Under the pieces are notes generated by a model that saw only the letters and a list, made by a program, of their open reading frames with translations, searched no databases and was not told the origin of the DNA. Shown here in pieces: positions 35,778 through 42,947 of a stretch of DNA of 64,000 nt. The first letter of the stretch is position 1, and each line of letters opens with the position of its first letter. The stretch is from Oligoflexia bacterium (GTDB taxonomy: Bacteria > Bdellovibrionota > UBA1018): the NCBI GenBank assembly GCA_031292385.1, contig JARLHE010000016.1:1-64000 (forward strand). Reading direction: 5' to 3'. The translations under genes were made by a program, and so were the position numbers.

Positions 35778-36839
35778 ATGAATTTTCCCGAAGCAAAGGC
35801 CGCGTCCGTCCTTTACGGCGCGGCATCGATTTTTGGCGCGATCGGAATTCGCGGGTTGTTGATCGAAGTCCTGAATCGGGCTCCGATGATTTCCATTCGG
35901 CGCGAGCGGGAATCCCTTCGGCGAGTGATCGATAGCTTGCGGGGCTTAGATGAAAGCCTGGCCGCGGGAATCGTTCCGCCCAGCGCCCGCTGGGAGGCCC
36001 TTGCGGCCTTGCCTTCGCCCTGGGGCCGGCTGGCCTCTGAAAGTGTTCAGGAGTTGCGCGCGGCCGGAGGAGCTTTGCGCCCGACGTTGAAGCGCTTGCG
36101 GGAGCTGGCCGAAAGCCAGGACCGCTTGATCGCGGCAGCCCGCGCTCGCGCATCGACAGCGCTTGGGCAAGCCGCCGCCTGTGCCCTTTTGGGGCCTGGG
36201 TTGGGTTTGGTTTTGTACACCATCGCCCCCGGCGTCGATCAGCGACCGATCGCCTGGGCCATCGGCTGCGCGGTTTCGTTTCTTCTTTCCGGTGTCGGGG
36301 CTCTTTGGATGCTTTCGCTGGCCGAGCACGCGAGATGGGCGGGGCTTCCGGGTTCCCGTCGCCACTGGATTCTCGCCGTGCAATGCGCGGGCGAGCGCTT
36401 TTTATCGATTTTGCGAAGCGGCAACCCAGCTGATTTGGCGTGGTCGAGAGCGTGCTCCTTGCTTGCTCTCGAGGCGCCGGAGCTTGCCGCGCAATGGGGG
36501 CATGCTTTGTGGGGCTCGGGGGCGGCGGGCGCGGAAAGCGCAAACTCAAGCTCAGCCGCGATTCGCTCATCCGGGGCCGAGGCAGCGATGGCCGAGGCCG
36601 GAAACGGGCTTCGTAAGGCGGTGCATGCGTCTCTCATGGATGGACGCCCGTGCGCCGAGCGAGTGGAGGCGGGACTCGATGCCCTGAGGCATGATATCCG
36701 GGTGCGGATCGATGCGGAACTCGCGCAGCTGCCTAATCGAGCGCTCAAGCCCTTGTTCGTCTGTGCCGCGCCCGCGGTTCTGGGCTTGGTTACCTTTGCC
36801 TTCTATCTTTGCTGGCTTCAGGCTGCCGTCGATTTGTGA
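35778..36839 (+). CDS. TadB/TadC-like (GspF-fold) membrane protein
   Basis: This 353-residue protein has one N-terminal hydrophobic segment (about 9-30), a cytoplasmic helical region, a pair of central transmembrane helices (about 128-180), a second cytoplasmic helical region and a final helix at about 330-350. This is the topology of type II secretion F-domain proteins such as TadB/TadC, the inner-membrane platform of Flp/Tad pili. Sequence similarity is weak; the call rests on topology plus the nearby cpaF and cpaC genes on the other strand. A Ser/Ala-rich insert near residues 250-275 is unusual. Confidence 0.5.
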   Translation: MNFPEAKAASVLYGAASIFGAIGIRGLLIEVLNRAPMISIRRERESLRRVIDSLRGLDESLAAGIVPPSARWEALAALPSPWGRLASESVQELRAAGGALRPTLKRLRELAESQDRLIAAARARASTALGQAAACALLGPGLGLVLYTIAPGVDQRPIAWAIGCAVSFLLSGVGALWMLSLAEHARWAGLPGSRRHWILAVQCAGERFLSILRSGNPADLAWSRACSLLALEAPELAAQWGHALWGSGAAGAESANSSSAAIRSSGAEAAMAEAGNGLRKAVHASLMDGRPCAERVEAGLDALRHDIRVRIDAELAQLPNRALKPLFVCAAPAVLGLVTFAFYLCWLQAAVDL

Positions 36840-37054
36840 TCGTTCGGTGGGCGTTGGGAACTTTGTTCGCGGCGATGCTCGCCGGCGGGGGGCCTTGGAG
36901 GTTTTACGATCCGGATGCGCTGCTTGGGGTGGGGCGTCCTACACCTGCAGCGGGACGTACGGATTTTTCTTCGTCGAAACGATCTCCATCGCGGCAGCCT
37001 TCTCGGATTTCAATGCGGCCTCGAGCTTTCCGCGGCGGTAGACGTGGATACTGA
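36836..37054 (+). CDS. Possible short exported ORF, uncertain
   Basis: A GTG overlapping the stop of the TadB/C-like gene (GTGA) opens a 72-codon frame starting MIVRWALGTLFAAMLAGGG, which looks like a signal peptide or membrane anchor. After about 34 codons it runs antisense into the 3' end of the convergent gene at 36939, and its sequence there turns Arg/Ser-rich, as expected for a shadow frame. It may be a truncated downstream gene of the Tad-like set, or chance. Confidence 0.25.
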   Translation: MIVRWALGTLFAAMLAGGGPWRFYDPDALLGVGRPTPAAGRTDFSSSKRSPSRQPSRISMRPRAFRGGRRGY

Positions 37055-37958
37055 GGTCGGCGAGCTCGGATGTGGAGCAGTACAGAAGCGAGCCGTGAAT
37101 GTCCTCGAGCGTAAGGCCCGCTAAATCCTTGTGCTCGACTTGGGCGTGACCGCGGAACATCAGCTCGTCGCGCTCGGCTTGGAAGTGCCATTCGTTCGTC
37201 GTGTGGTGCGATTTGATCCGGATCGCATCCCGAAAGCTGTTGAAGGAATATTTCTGGCCTTTGAATAAAAAGTGAAACGAGGAAAACCGCGGACTCGGCA
37301 GGATGCCTAAAATATGTCCTCTCAGAGTCAGTCCTTCGAAAACGAAGGGCGCGGAAGCGCCGCTTTCGCTCACGAAATGATTGCTGTGCGCCCAGATCCA
37401 GGAGTGATCGGTCAAAGGGCCCTCGTGGCGCTCGACCATGCCTGGCGCCTGGCTCCATTCGAGCTTCGTTCCGTTCATTGCTGAACGGCCGCTGATCAAC
37501 GCGTCGGCCTCGATCGACGACATCGCGCTGCCCGAAATCTTCAGTTTTCTCAGGCTCGGGGGAATCAGCTCGAAGCTTACTTTCTGTCGCGACGTGATCG
37601 ACAAATCCCATTCGAGCGTTTGCCCTTGCGCTTGGATGGAGCCGCGAGTGAGCCCTTCCGAGAGCTCGCAGGTGCCGATCTTGAAGCCGCGGTTGGATAG
37701 AAGCCCGAAGGACGCGGGATCGAAATTCTGTTTTAAAACCTTTGTCTTCGTTTCCCGCCCGGCTTCTCTTTGAAACAGAATCGCGCATACCTCGGCCACT
37801 CTTTGGAAGCCGTTTCGGCTGACCAGAAAAGAAAACCGGAGTTCCAAGGCGTTTTGGCGAACGGGATCCGTCAGGCGTACTTGCCATTCTTGTTGAAATG
37901 GGCCACGGCCTTCGAGGCCTTTTTGAATGCTTTCGGGCGACAAGGAGGAGAGGTTCAT
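36939..37958 (-). CDS. Tocopherol-cyclase/CrtC-like beta-barrel protein, function unknown
   Basis: The 339 residues carry no signal peptide. The sequence is rich in alternating beta-strand patterns. The central block ERHEGPLTDHSWIWAHSNHF recalls the W-x-W-x-H-x-N/F motif of the lipocalin-like tocopherol cyclase / carotenoid hydratase / DUF2804-type superfamily, which binds hydrophobic ligands. The match is by eye and weak. The gene overlaps the next gene upstream by 4 bp and forms a minus-strand run with a small membrane protein, cpaF and cpaC. A lipid- or isoprenoid-related role is only a guess. Confidence 0.42.
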   Translation of the reverse strand: MNLSSLSPESIQKGLEGRGPFQQEWQVRLTDPVRQNALELRFSFLVSRNGFQRVAEVCAILFQREAGRETKTKVLKQNFDPASFGLLSNRGFKIGTCELSEGLTRGSIQAQGQTLEWDLSITSRQKVSFELIPPSLRKLKISGSAMSSIEADALISGRSAMNGTKLEWSQAPGMVERHEGPLTDHSWIWAHSNHFVSESGASAPFVFEGLTLRGHILGILPSPRFSSFHFLFKGQKYSFNSFRDAIRIKSHHTTNEWHFQAERDELMFRGHAQVEHKDLAGLTLEDIHGSLLYCSTSELADLSIHVYRRGKLEAALKSEKAAAMEIVSTKKNPYVPLQV

Positions 37959-38389
37959 GGGGTCGGCGCGTCCTGCGATCTTTGTTTCACCAGTTTAGCG
38001 CGCAGCAAGCGCCAAACGAGGAACAGAAAAATGAGGCATTCGATCCCGCCGCCGAGAACGTAGACGAAGGAATGCTGGAAATTCAGGAAAAAATAGAGAA
38101 AGCCGGCGGCGGACGTCACCTTGGCCAAGAGATGAGTCAAAATATAGCCCCGGACTTTCGGTGATTCGGCGCTGAGAAAAGAAAGCGCGGCGAGTGTCGC
38201 GCATTGGGAGCCGCCGATAATATTCCAAAGCCGATCGCTTGCTTCGGGCAAAGGGTCTCCGAAGTGAAGCAAGTGCGAGCCCGCATTGACGATCGATAGC
38301 CATTCCGAGGAATAAAACACGAAGCTCAAGCCCGCCAAAAGGTAAAGCACGCCTAAGACCTGCAGGGCTCGTGAATATAAAGTCAGCAT
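37955..38389 (-). CDS. Small four-helix membrane protein of unknown function
   Basis: This 144-residue protein has four predicted transmembrane segments (about 8-28, 58-75, 83-103, 108-128; for example ALQVLGVLYLLAGLSFVFY and FVYVLGGGIECLIFLFLVW). It has a basic C-terminus. No family is recognised. The stop overlaps the start of the downstream beta-barrel-like gene by 4 bp. It lies 47 bp after the cpaF stop on the same strand. Confidence 0.65.
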   Translation of the reverse strand: MLTLYSRALQVLGVLYLLAGLSFVFYSSEWLSIVNAGSHLLHFGDPLPEASDRLWNIIGGSQCATLAALSFLSAESPKVRGYILTHLLAKVTSAAGFLYFFLNFQHSFVYVLGGGIECLIFLFLVWRLLRAKLVKQRSQDAPTP

Positions 38390-38436
38390 ATCGTCCGCTT
38401 ACACTCTCATATCCCTCCTTCAGGGGTCAATTGGTC

Positions 38437-39384
38437 TCAGGACGCTAGATCGTTGCGCATCAGGATGGTTTCTCCCTCCCGGCCCTCGATCTTCCAGAGT
38501 GCTTCGATTTTGCGGTGGCGGACTTGCGCGACCCATTGCACTCCCGTGGCCAAGAGCTCGCGAATGGCGAGAAGCGGAATCGCCCCGCCGGATGCCATCA
38601 TGCAAAGAAGCTCCACGCGGCGAAGCGCGTCCCTGGGCGAATTGGCGTGCAGCGTTGAGATCAGTCCGCGATGCCCGGTGTTCAGCGCTTGAAGCAGATC
38701 CAAAACCTCGGGCCCTCGGCATTCCCCCAAGACGATGCGATCCGGGCGCATTCTCAGCGCTTGACGGAGAAGCGTGCGCAGCGTGACCTCTCCTTGCCCT
38801 TCGGCATTAGGCGGGCGGCTTTGCAAGCTGACGAAGTGGGGATGGGCGGGAGCGAGCTCGGGGGTGTCTTCGAGCGCGATGATTCGTTCCGAGGGGGCAA
38901 CGCAGGTCAAAAGATCGTTCGCGAGAGTTGTTTTTCCGCTGCCGGTCGCTCCGGAGATCAGAACCGAATCGCCGGCCCGTGCCTTTTCCTCGAGCCGAAG
39001 AAAGAGTGTCTGGCTTTGCGCGTCCGAGCTCCAGCGGGCGCGGCAGGATTCGGGGCGAGCCTGTTCACGACATGCTTCGGGCAAACGTCTCAGGGAGACA
39101 AGCAGGCCCTGGCGGGAGAGAGGGGGAAAAGCCGCGTGAAGGCGATGGCCCGACGCCAAGGTCGCATCGATAAACGGATTGCGGGCGTCCCAGGCCTTTC
39201 CGACCCGTGTGATCTCTTGGATCAACCAGTCTCTCATGACATCCGCGGGCCAATGACAATGAGGGACCTCGGTCATTCCTTGGCCATTGCCTCGATCGAC
39301 AAAGGCGGTTTCGCTTCCGTTGAGGCAGATATCCGTCGCAAGCGGATCATTTAAAAGTTCCGTGAGCCATTCCGGTGTATTCAT
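38437..39384 (-). CDS. cpaF: CpaF/TadA-family secretion ATPase
   Basis: This hexameric traffic ATPase of the Tad/type IV secretion group has 315 residues from the ATG at 39382-39384. Motifs are Walker A LISGATGSGKTTLANDLL, an Asp box IIALEDTPEL, Walker B RPDRIVLGECRGPEVLDLLQ and a His box in GHRGLISTLHANSPRDAL. It is short compared with canonical CpaF (over 400 residues) and lacks the long N-terminal domain. A longer frame exists upstream, but it would overlap the cpaC coding region heavily; the chosen start lies 19 bp after the cpaC stop. It probably powers a Tad-like pilus or secretion machine. Confidence 0.88.
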   Translation of the reverse strand: MNTPEWLTELLNDPLATDICLNGSETAFVDRGNGQGMTEVPHCHWPADVMRDWLIQEITRVGKAWDARNPFIDATLASGHRLHAAFPPLSRQGLLVSLRRLPEACREQARPESCRARWSSDAQSQTLFLRLEEKARAGDSVLISGATGSGKTTLANDLLTCVAPSERIIALEDTPELAPAHPHFVSLQSRPPNAEGQGEVTLRTLLRQALRMRPDRIVLGECRGPEVLDLLQALNTGHRGLISTLHANSPRDALRRVELLCMMASGGAIPLLAIRELLATGVQWVAQVRHRKIEALWKIEGREGETILMRNDLAS

Positions 39385-39403
39385 TGCTATGGGCCTGCTT
39401 CCG

Positions 39404-40897
39404 TTATTCAAAGACGTTCCAGGGATATTGAGGCGATTCTCGAAGCGCCTGTTCGCTCGCGGTGTCCGGGAAGCCCTGTCTTGGCGGTATCGGCCCGCTC
39501 GGGAGTATGCGGGCCACGCGGTCCATCGGAGCATCCGGGATTTCGGTGGAGGGGACCAGGATGGCGACAAGCTCGGATCTCTCCGTGAGATAGTCCTCGG
39601 ATCCGAAGAGCGCTCCTAAAATCGGGATATCTTTCAAAACAGGAAGCCCTTTCACTTCTTTTCGCAGGTTTTGCTGCAGGAGGCCCGAGAGGAGCAGTGG
39701 TTTCCCGTAGCGGGCGTCGATCTGAGTTTTCATGCGGTTCGATTGCAGGCCGGGGATCTGGCCTTTGCCTGACAGAGTGGGATCAATTCGGCTGACTTCG
39801 GTGAAAATATCGAGGCGCACGCGATCACCCGCGCTTTGGGTGACGTTGAGTTTCAGCGTGAGGCCGAAAGTTTTCCAGGTCACGTTCGCGTAATAGGCGC
39901 TCTCCGTCTGGATGGGGATTTCGCCGCCAGAAAAAAGTTCGGCTTCGCCCGGGGCCCGCACGACGAGTTCGGGTTTGGAAAGGATTTTCGCCCCTCCGTC
40001 GCTTTCGAGCGCCTGAATCGCGACATCCAGCGAAATATTGCTATCGATCCGCGCGGGCGTCACCCGAAAGGCGCCGTCCTGGCCCGCCGGCCAGCCGAGG
40101 CCGAGACTCCGGAAATGGCTCTTTTTGAGCTCTAAAAGATAGACCTTGAAGTGAACCGTTGGGTTCGTGTCAGGCAATGCGTCGACCCGGATTTGGGTGA
40201 GCGGGAAAATCGCCCGCGCCTTGCGCTCGACTCGGGCCTTTTCCGCGGGGCCCTCGATGCTTCCCTGGGCAAGCCACAAAATCAGGGCGCCCTCTTGGAT
40301 TTCCGCCCGAAGCTTCGAGCCGAAGGGGGAGCTCGCAAGCCATTGATCCATTCGCTTTTTTGCTTCGGCCAGCAGCTCGGGGGCGACCTCGGTCTCGTCG
40401 TGAATTTGCGGGGTCTTTCCGTTCGCTCCGCCCATCAGGGTCAGGGCTTCGATACGAGCGGCTTCCGCCAGGGTGTGGATCGTTCCGCGAAGCACCACCC
40501 CTTCGCCCGTAAAATAGACTTCGGCTTCCGAAAGGCGGGAGAGGGGGGCTTCGAGGCTGGGCGGAAGGCTTTCGGTGCTGCCCTTTCGAACCTCGACCGC
40601 TCGGTGTTCGGCCGTTCCGTCCGATTTCCAGACCCAGAAGTCGGCGTTTCCGGGCTGCACGCCTTTCACCAAAAGGATGCCGTCATGGGGGATATGGACA
40701 TGAATAGCGGGGCCACCGACCGAGTAGCGGTCGATTCCCGGGATTTTCAGGGTTCTTTGTTCCCCTAGGGCTAGGAGAAGGGGAGGGCGTTCCGCGTCGC
40801 CACCGAGTGGAGGGGTCGGATGCGAGGTGGCCCCGGCGTTTCCGGGGCTGGCGGTGGCAGTAAAAAGAATCAAAGCGAGGGGCCAAAGTTTTTTCAT
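39404..40897 (-). CDS. cpaC: CpaC/RcpA-type secretin of a Tad/Flp system
   Basis: The 497 residues start with a signal peptide (about 1-22). The N-terminal region (about 35-100) resembles the pilus-assembly N domain (LGEQRTLKIPGIDRYSVGGP). A BON-like segment follows (VYFTGEGVVLRGTIHTLAEA), and then the secretin domain to about residue 455 (KILSKPELVVRAPGEAELFS, GGEIPIQ, LKDIPILGALFGSEDYLTER). It would form the outer-membrane pore for a Flp-like pilus or exported substrate. The cpaF gene follows in the same direction. Other expected parts (pilin, TadG, CpaB, CpaE) are missing locally. Confidence 0.88.
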   Translation of the reverse strand: MKKLWPLALILFTATASPGNAGATSHPTPPLGGDAERPPLLLALGEQRTLKIPGIDRYSVGGPAIHVHIPHDGILLVKGVQPGNADFWVWKSDGTAEHRAVEVRKGSTESLPPSLEAPLSRLSEAEVYFTGEGVVLRGTIHTLAEAARIEALTLMGGANGKTPQIHDETEVAPELLAEAKKRMDQWLASSPFGSKLRAEIQEGALILWLAQGSIEGPAEKARVERKARAIFPLTQIRVDALPDTNPTVHFKVYLLELKKSHFRSLGLGWPAGQDGAFRVTPARIDSNISLDVAIQALESDGGAKILSKPELVVRAPGEAELFSGGEIPIQTESAYYANVTWKTFGLTLKLNVTQSAGDRVRLDIFTEVSRIDPTLSGKGQIPGLQSNRMKTQIDARYGKPLLLSGLLQQNLRKEVKGLPVLKDIPILGALFGSEDYLTERSELVAILVPSTEIPDAPMDRVARILPSGPIPPRQGFPDTASEQALRESPQYPWNVFE

Positions 40898-40934
40898 GGT
40901 GAGTCTTAAAGCAAGGCTTGGGCCCCCAATCCAT

Positions 40935-40963
40935 TTGACAAGAAATCGGGGGACAGTTAGAAG
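40935..40963 (+). promoter_or_regulatory. Sigma-70-type promoter for the small basic protein and metK
   Basis: A perfect TTGACA (40935-40940), a 17-bp spacer and TAGAAG (40958-40963) lie 37 bp before the ATG of the 41-residue gene. No obvious terminator separates that gene from metK, so this may serve both. Confidence 0.6.
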
Positions 40964-40999
40964 AAACTCTAAAATTTCGTTAAATTATTTGGAGTACTT

Positions 41000-41125
41000 A
41001 TGCCGTCTCGGATGATGAAAACCAAAACCGCCCGCAAAATTCGCCAAGCTCGCAAGGGCAAGGCTCGTAAGCGTAAAGAGCAGAACAAAGGAACTACGCC
41101 TAAGTTCGCGATCCATATTGATTAA
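41000..41125 (+). CDS. 41-residue highly basic protein before metK
   Basis: This short frame has a good TTGGAG ribosome-binding site 5 bp before the ATG and a promoter at 40935. The product starts MPSRMMKTKTARKIRQARKG and ends TTPKFAIHID. Sixteen of the 41 residues are Lys or Arg, concentrated between residues 7 and 30, suggesting an RNA- or ribosome-binding peptide. It resembles in style the tiny basic ribosome-associated proteins such as bTHX, but I cannot assign it. It is 70 bp upstream of metK in the same direction. Coding is supported by start, Shine-Dalgarno, promoter and composition. Confidence 0.62.
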   Translation: MPSRMMKTKTARKIRQARKGKARKRKEQNKGTTPKFAIHID

Positions 41126-41195
41126 TCGCTTCACGATCTGATTCAATCGTAGTTTCAACCTCGAGCAGGTAGCTCACTTATAAGGAGCCGGTCGT

Positions 41196-42362
41196 ATGGG
41201 CCAAAACTATCTTTTTACCTCTGAATCCGTAACTGAAGGTCATCCGGATAAAATCGCTGACCAGATTTCGGACGCTGTTTTGGACGCGATCCTCACCCAG
41301 GATCCGAAATCCCGCGTGGCTTGCGAAACCTTGGTGACCACGGGGTTGATCGTGGTGGCCGGTGAAGTCACGACTAACGCCCGCGTGGATTACGCGGATG
41401 TGGCGCGTGAGACGGTGAAAAAGATCGGCTACGACTCCTCGGACAAGGGTTTTGATTACAAAACCTGCGGCGTGGTGGTGACGTTGGATCGCCAGTCGCC
41501 CGATATCGCTCAAGGCGTGACCGTGGGCGAAGGCATTCACAATCAAAAAGAACAGGGTGCCGGTGACCAGGGCATCATGTTCGGCTACGCGGTGCGTGAG
41601 TCGGAAAGCCTGATGCCCTTGACGATCGATCTATCGCACAAGTTGGCGCATCGCTTGTCCGAAGTCCGCAAGAACGGCACGCTGGGTTGGTTGCGCCCGG
41701 ACGGTAAAACCCAAGTGACCGTTGAATACGAAAACGGCGCTCCGAAGCGGGTGGATGCCGTGGTGGTCAGCTCGCAGCATGACGATGGCATCAGTCATAA
41801 GCAGATTCACGACGCGATTCTCGAAGAAGTCATCAAAAAGACGATTCCGGCGAACTTGCTCGACAGCAAAACGAAGTTTTTCATTAACCCGACCGGGCGT
41901 TTCGTGGTCGGCGGTCCTATGGGCGATTGTGGTTTGACGGGACGAAAGATCATCGTCGATACCTACGGCGGTCACGGCGCTCACGGTGGCGGCGCATTCT
42001 CGGGCAAAGACCCGTCGAAGGTGGATCGTTCGGCCTGTTACATGGGCCGATACGTCGCCAAAAATTTGGTGGCCGCGGGTCTGGTCGACAAATGCTTGGT
42101 GCAATTGGCTTACGCGATTGGCGTCGCCGAGCCTGTCAGCGTGATGGTGAACGCTTTCGGAACGGAAAAAATCGAGCTTCGTAAGCTTGAATCCGCGGCT
42201 CGCGAAATTTTCCACCTTCGTCCGGCGGGCATTATCGAATCCCTGAATTTGTTGCGTCCGATCTATTCGAAGACCGCAGCCTATGGCCACTTCGGCCGTT
42301 CCGAGCCTGAGTTCACTTGGGAGCGCACTGATCAGGTGTCTGCTCTTCGTAGCTTGATGTAG
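41196..42362 (+). CDS. metK: S-adenosylmethionine synthetase
   Basis: This 388-residue MetK makes SAM from methionine and ATP. Motifs are the N-terminal [20 protein letters not shown], the [12 protein letters not shown] signature, [20 protein letters not shown] and [20 protein letters not shown] with the phosphate-binding glycine loop. The length equals the family norm. AAGGAG lies 10 bp before the ATG. The 70-bp leader is too short for most SAM riboswitches, and no SAM-I-like pattern was seen. Confidence 0.98.
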   Translation: MGQNYLFTSESVTEGHPDKIADQISDAVLDAILTQDPKSRVACETLVTTGLIVVAGEVTTNARVDYADVARETVKKIGYDSSDKGFDYKTCGVVVTLDRQSPDIAQGVTVGEGIHNQKEQGAGDQGIMFGYAVRESESLMPLTIDLSHKLAHRLSEVRKNGTLGWLRPDGKTQVTVEYENGAPKRVDAVVVSSQHDDGISHKQIHDAILEEVIKKTIPANLLDSKTKFFINPTGRFVVGGPMGDCGLTGRKIIVDTYGGHGAHGGGAFSGKDPSKVDRSACYMGRYVAKNLVAAGLVDKCLVQLAYAIGVAEPVSVMVNAFGTEKIELRKLESAAREIFHLRPAGIIESLNLLRPIYSKTAAYGHFGRSEPEFTWERTDQVSALRSLM

Positions 42363-42366
42363 ACGA

Positions 42367-42594
42367 GTGCATAATCAGGTCTTCCTTTTCGCGCGCATTT
42401 TTCCGTATTGGGCCCTTCCCGTTTGTATTTTATTGGGGCAAGTCGGCATATTTTTGCGTCGCCGGAGAAGCAAGATCCAATGGTGCTTCTGGGGGGCGGT
42501 TGGCTTTCTTGTGGTGAGCGTCGCCTTTTGGGTCCTGGGCCGCGGGGATTTGCATTCGGACGCCTGGGTCCGTACCTTCCTATTTTCTAGTTAA
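42367..42594 (+). CDS. Small two-helix membrane protein
   Basis: This 75-residue frame begins with GTG 4 bp after the metK stop, with two hydrophobic segments (about residues 8-30 and 40-60, for example ALPVCILLGQVGIFL and FWGAVGFLVVSVAFWVL). A basic RRRRSK loop between them would lie in the cytoplasm. No family is recognised. It is probably cotranscribed with metK. Confidence 0.5.
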   Translation: MHNQVFLFARIFPYWALPVCILLGQVGIFLRRRRSKIQWCFWGAVGFLVVSVAFWVLGRGDLHSDAWVRTFLFSS

Positions 42595-42606
42595 ACTCGA
42601 TACTTA

Positions 42607-42784
42607 GAGCGCGTAACAGAATGAAAAACTACTGCGGTAGTCCAGTGGCCGCTCAGACTTCGTTCTCCGTGCTCGGGCTCCCGCAGTGTAGCGTTGGCTA
42701 CACTGCGGGAGCCCGAGCTTGTGCGGCCTTGTCTGAGCGGCCAATGGACCATCCTCGTTACGTTTTTCATTCTGTTACGCGCTC
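42607..42784. repeat. 178-nt nested palindrome, MITE-like
   Basis: This is the main content of the 353-bp gene-free stretch 42595-42947. Three nested pairs of arms are visible: outer 23-bp perfect arms 42607-42629 and 42762-42784 (GAGCGCGTAACAG at the left end); middle arms of about 20 bp around 42639-42658 and 42732-42751 with two mismatches; and inner 22-bp perfect arms 42671-42692 and 42697-42718 around a 4-nt loop GTTG. The element is flanked on both sides by TTA, a possible 3-bp target duplication. No coding frame fits. It could be a non-autonomous foldback element or a strong RNA hairpin after metK. Confidence 0.85.
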
Positions 42785-42840
42785 TTAGCTTGCTTTCCCT
42801 CAGGTAAGTCCGCGCGGCACAAAATGCCCTATAAATTTTT

Positions 42841-42869
42841 TTGACAGGCCGGCAAATCTTGCTTAGCCT
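42841..42869 (+). promoter_or_regulatory. Possible sigma-70-type promoter for the receiver-less activator
   Basis: TTGACA (42841-42846), a 17-bp spacer and TAGCCT (42864-42869). The -35 is perfect and the -10 is weak. A short inverted repeat GAACCC-N5-GGGTTC (42913-42929) lies between this and the ATG at 42948 and could be an operator or leader hairpin. Confidence 0.42.
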
Positions 42870-42947
42870 TTTTCATGTGACTTGTTGAGTTACTTAAATT
42901 GTCTAAAAGCCTGAACCCATGAAGGGTTCTCAAAAGGGGGAGCATTG

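Noticed and set aside
36904-37887. 327-codon minus-strand frame overlapping the beta-barrel-like gene
   Set aside because: The 36939-37958 frame is preferred: it has coupled 4-bp overlap with its neighbour and a more natural residue composition; the alternative is Arg/Ser/Pro-rich.
39385-39570. N-terminal extension of CpaF
   Set aside because: It would overlap the cpaC 3' coding region by 167 bp and its sequence is Arg/Pro-rich like an out-of-frame translation; the ATG at 39384 is preferred.
41126-41195. Possible SAM riboswitch before metK
   Set aside because: The 70-nt leader lacks the multi-helix pattern of known SAM riboswitches and shows no convincing stem set by eye.
42841-42866. Sigma-54 promoter near the second activator
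   Set aside because: GG and GC pairs are present but not 10 bases apart; a sigma-70-type reading fits better.
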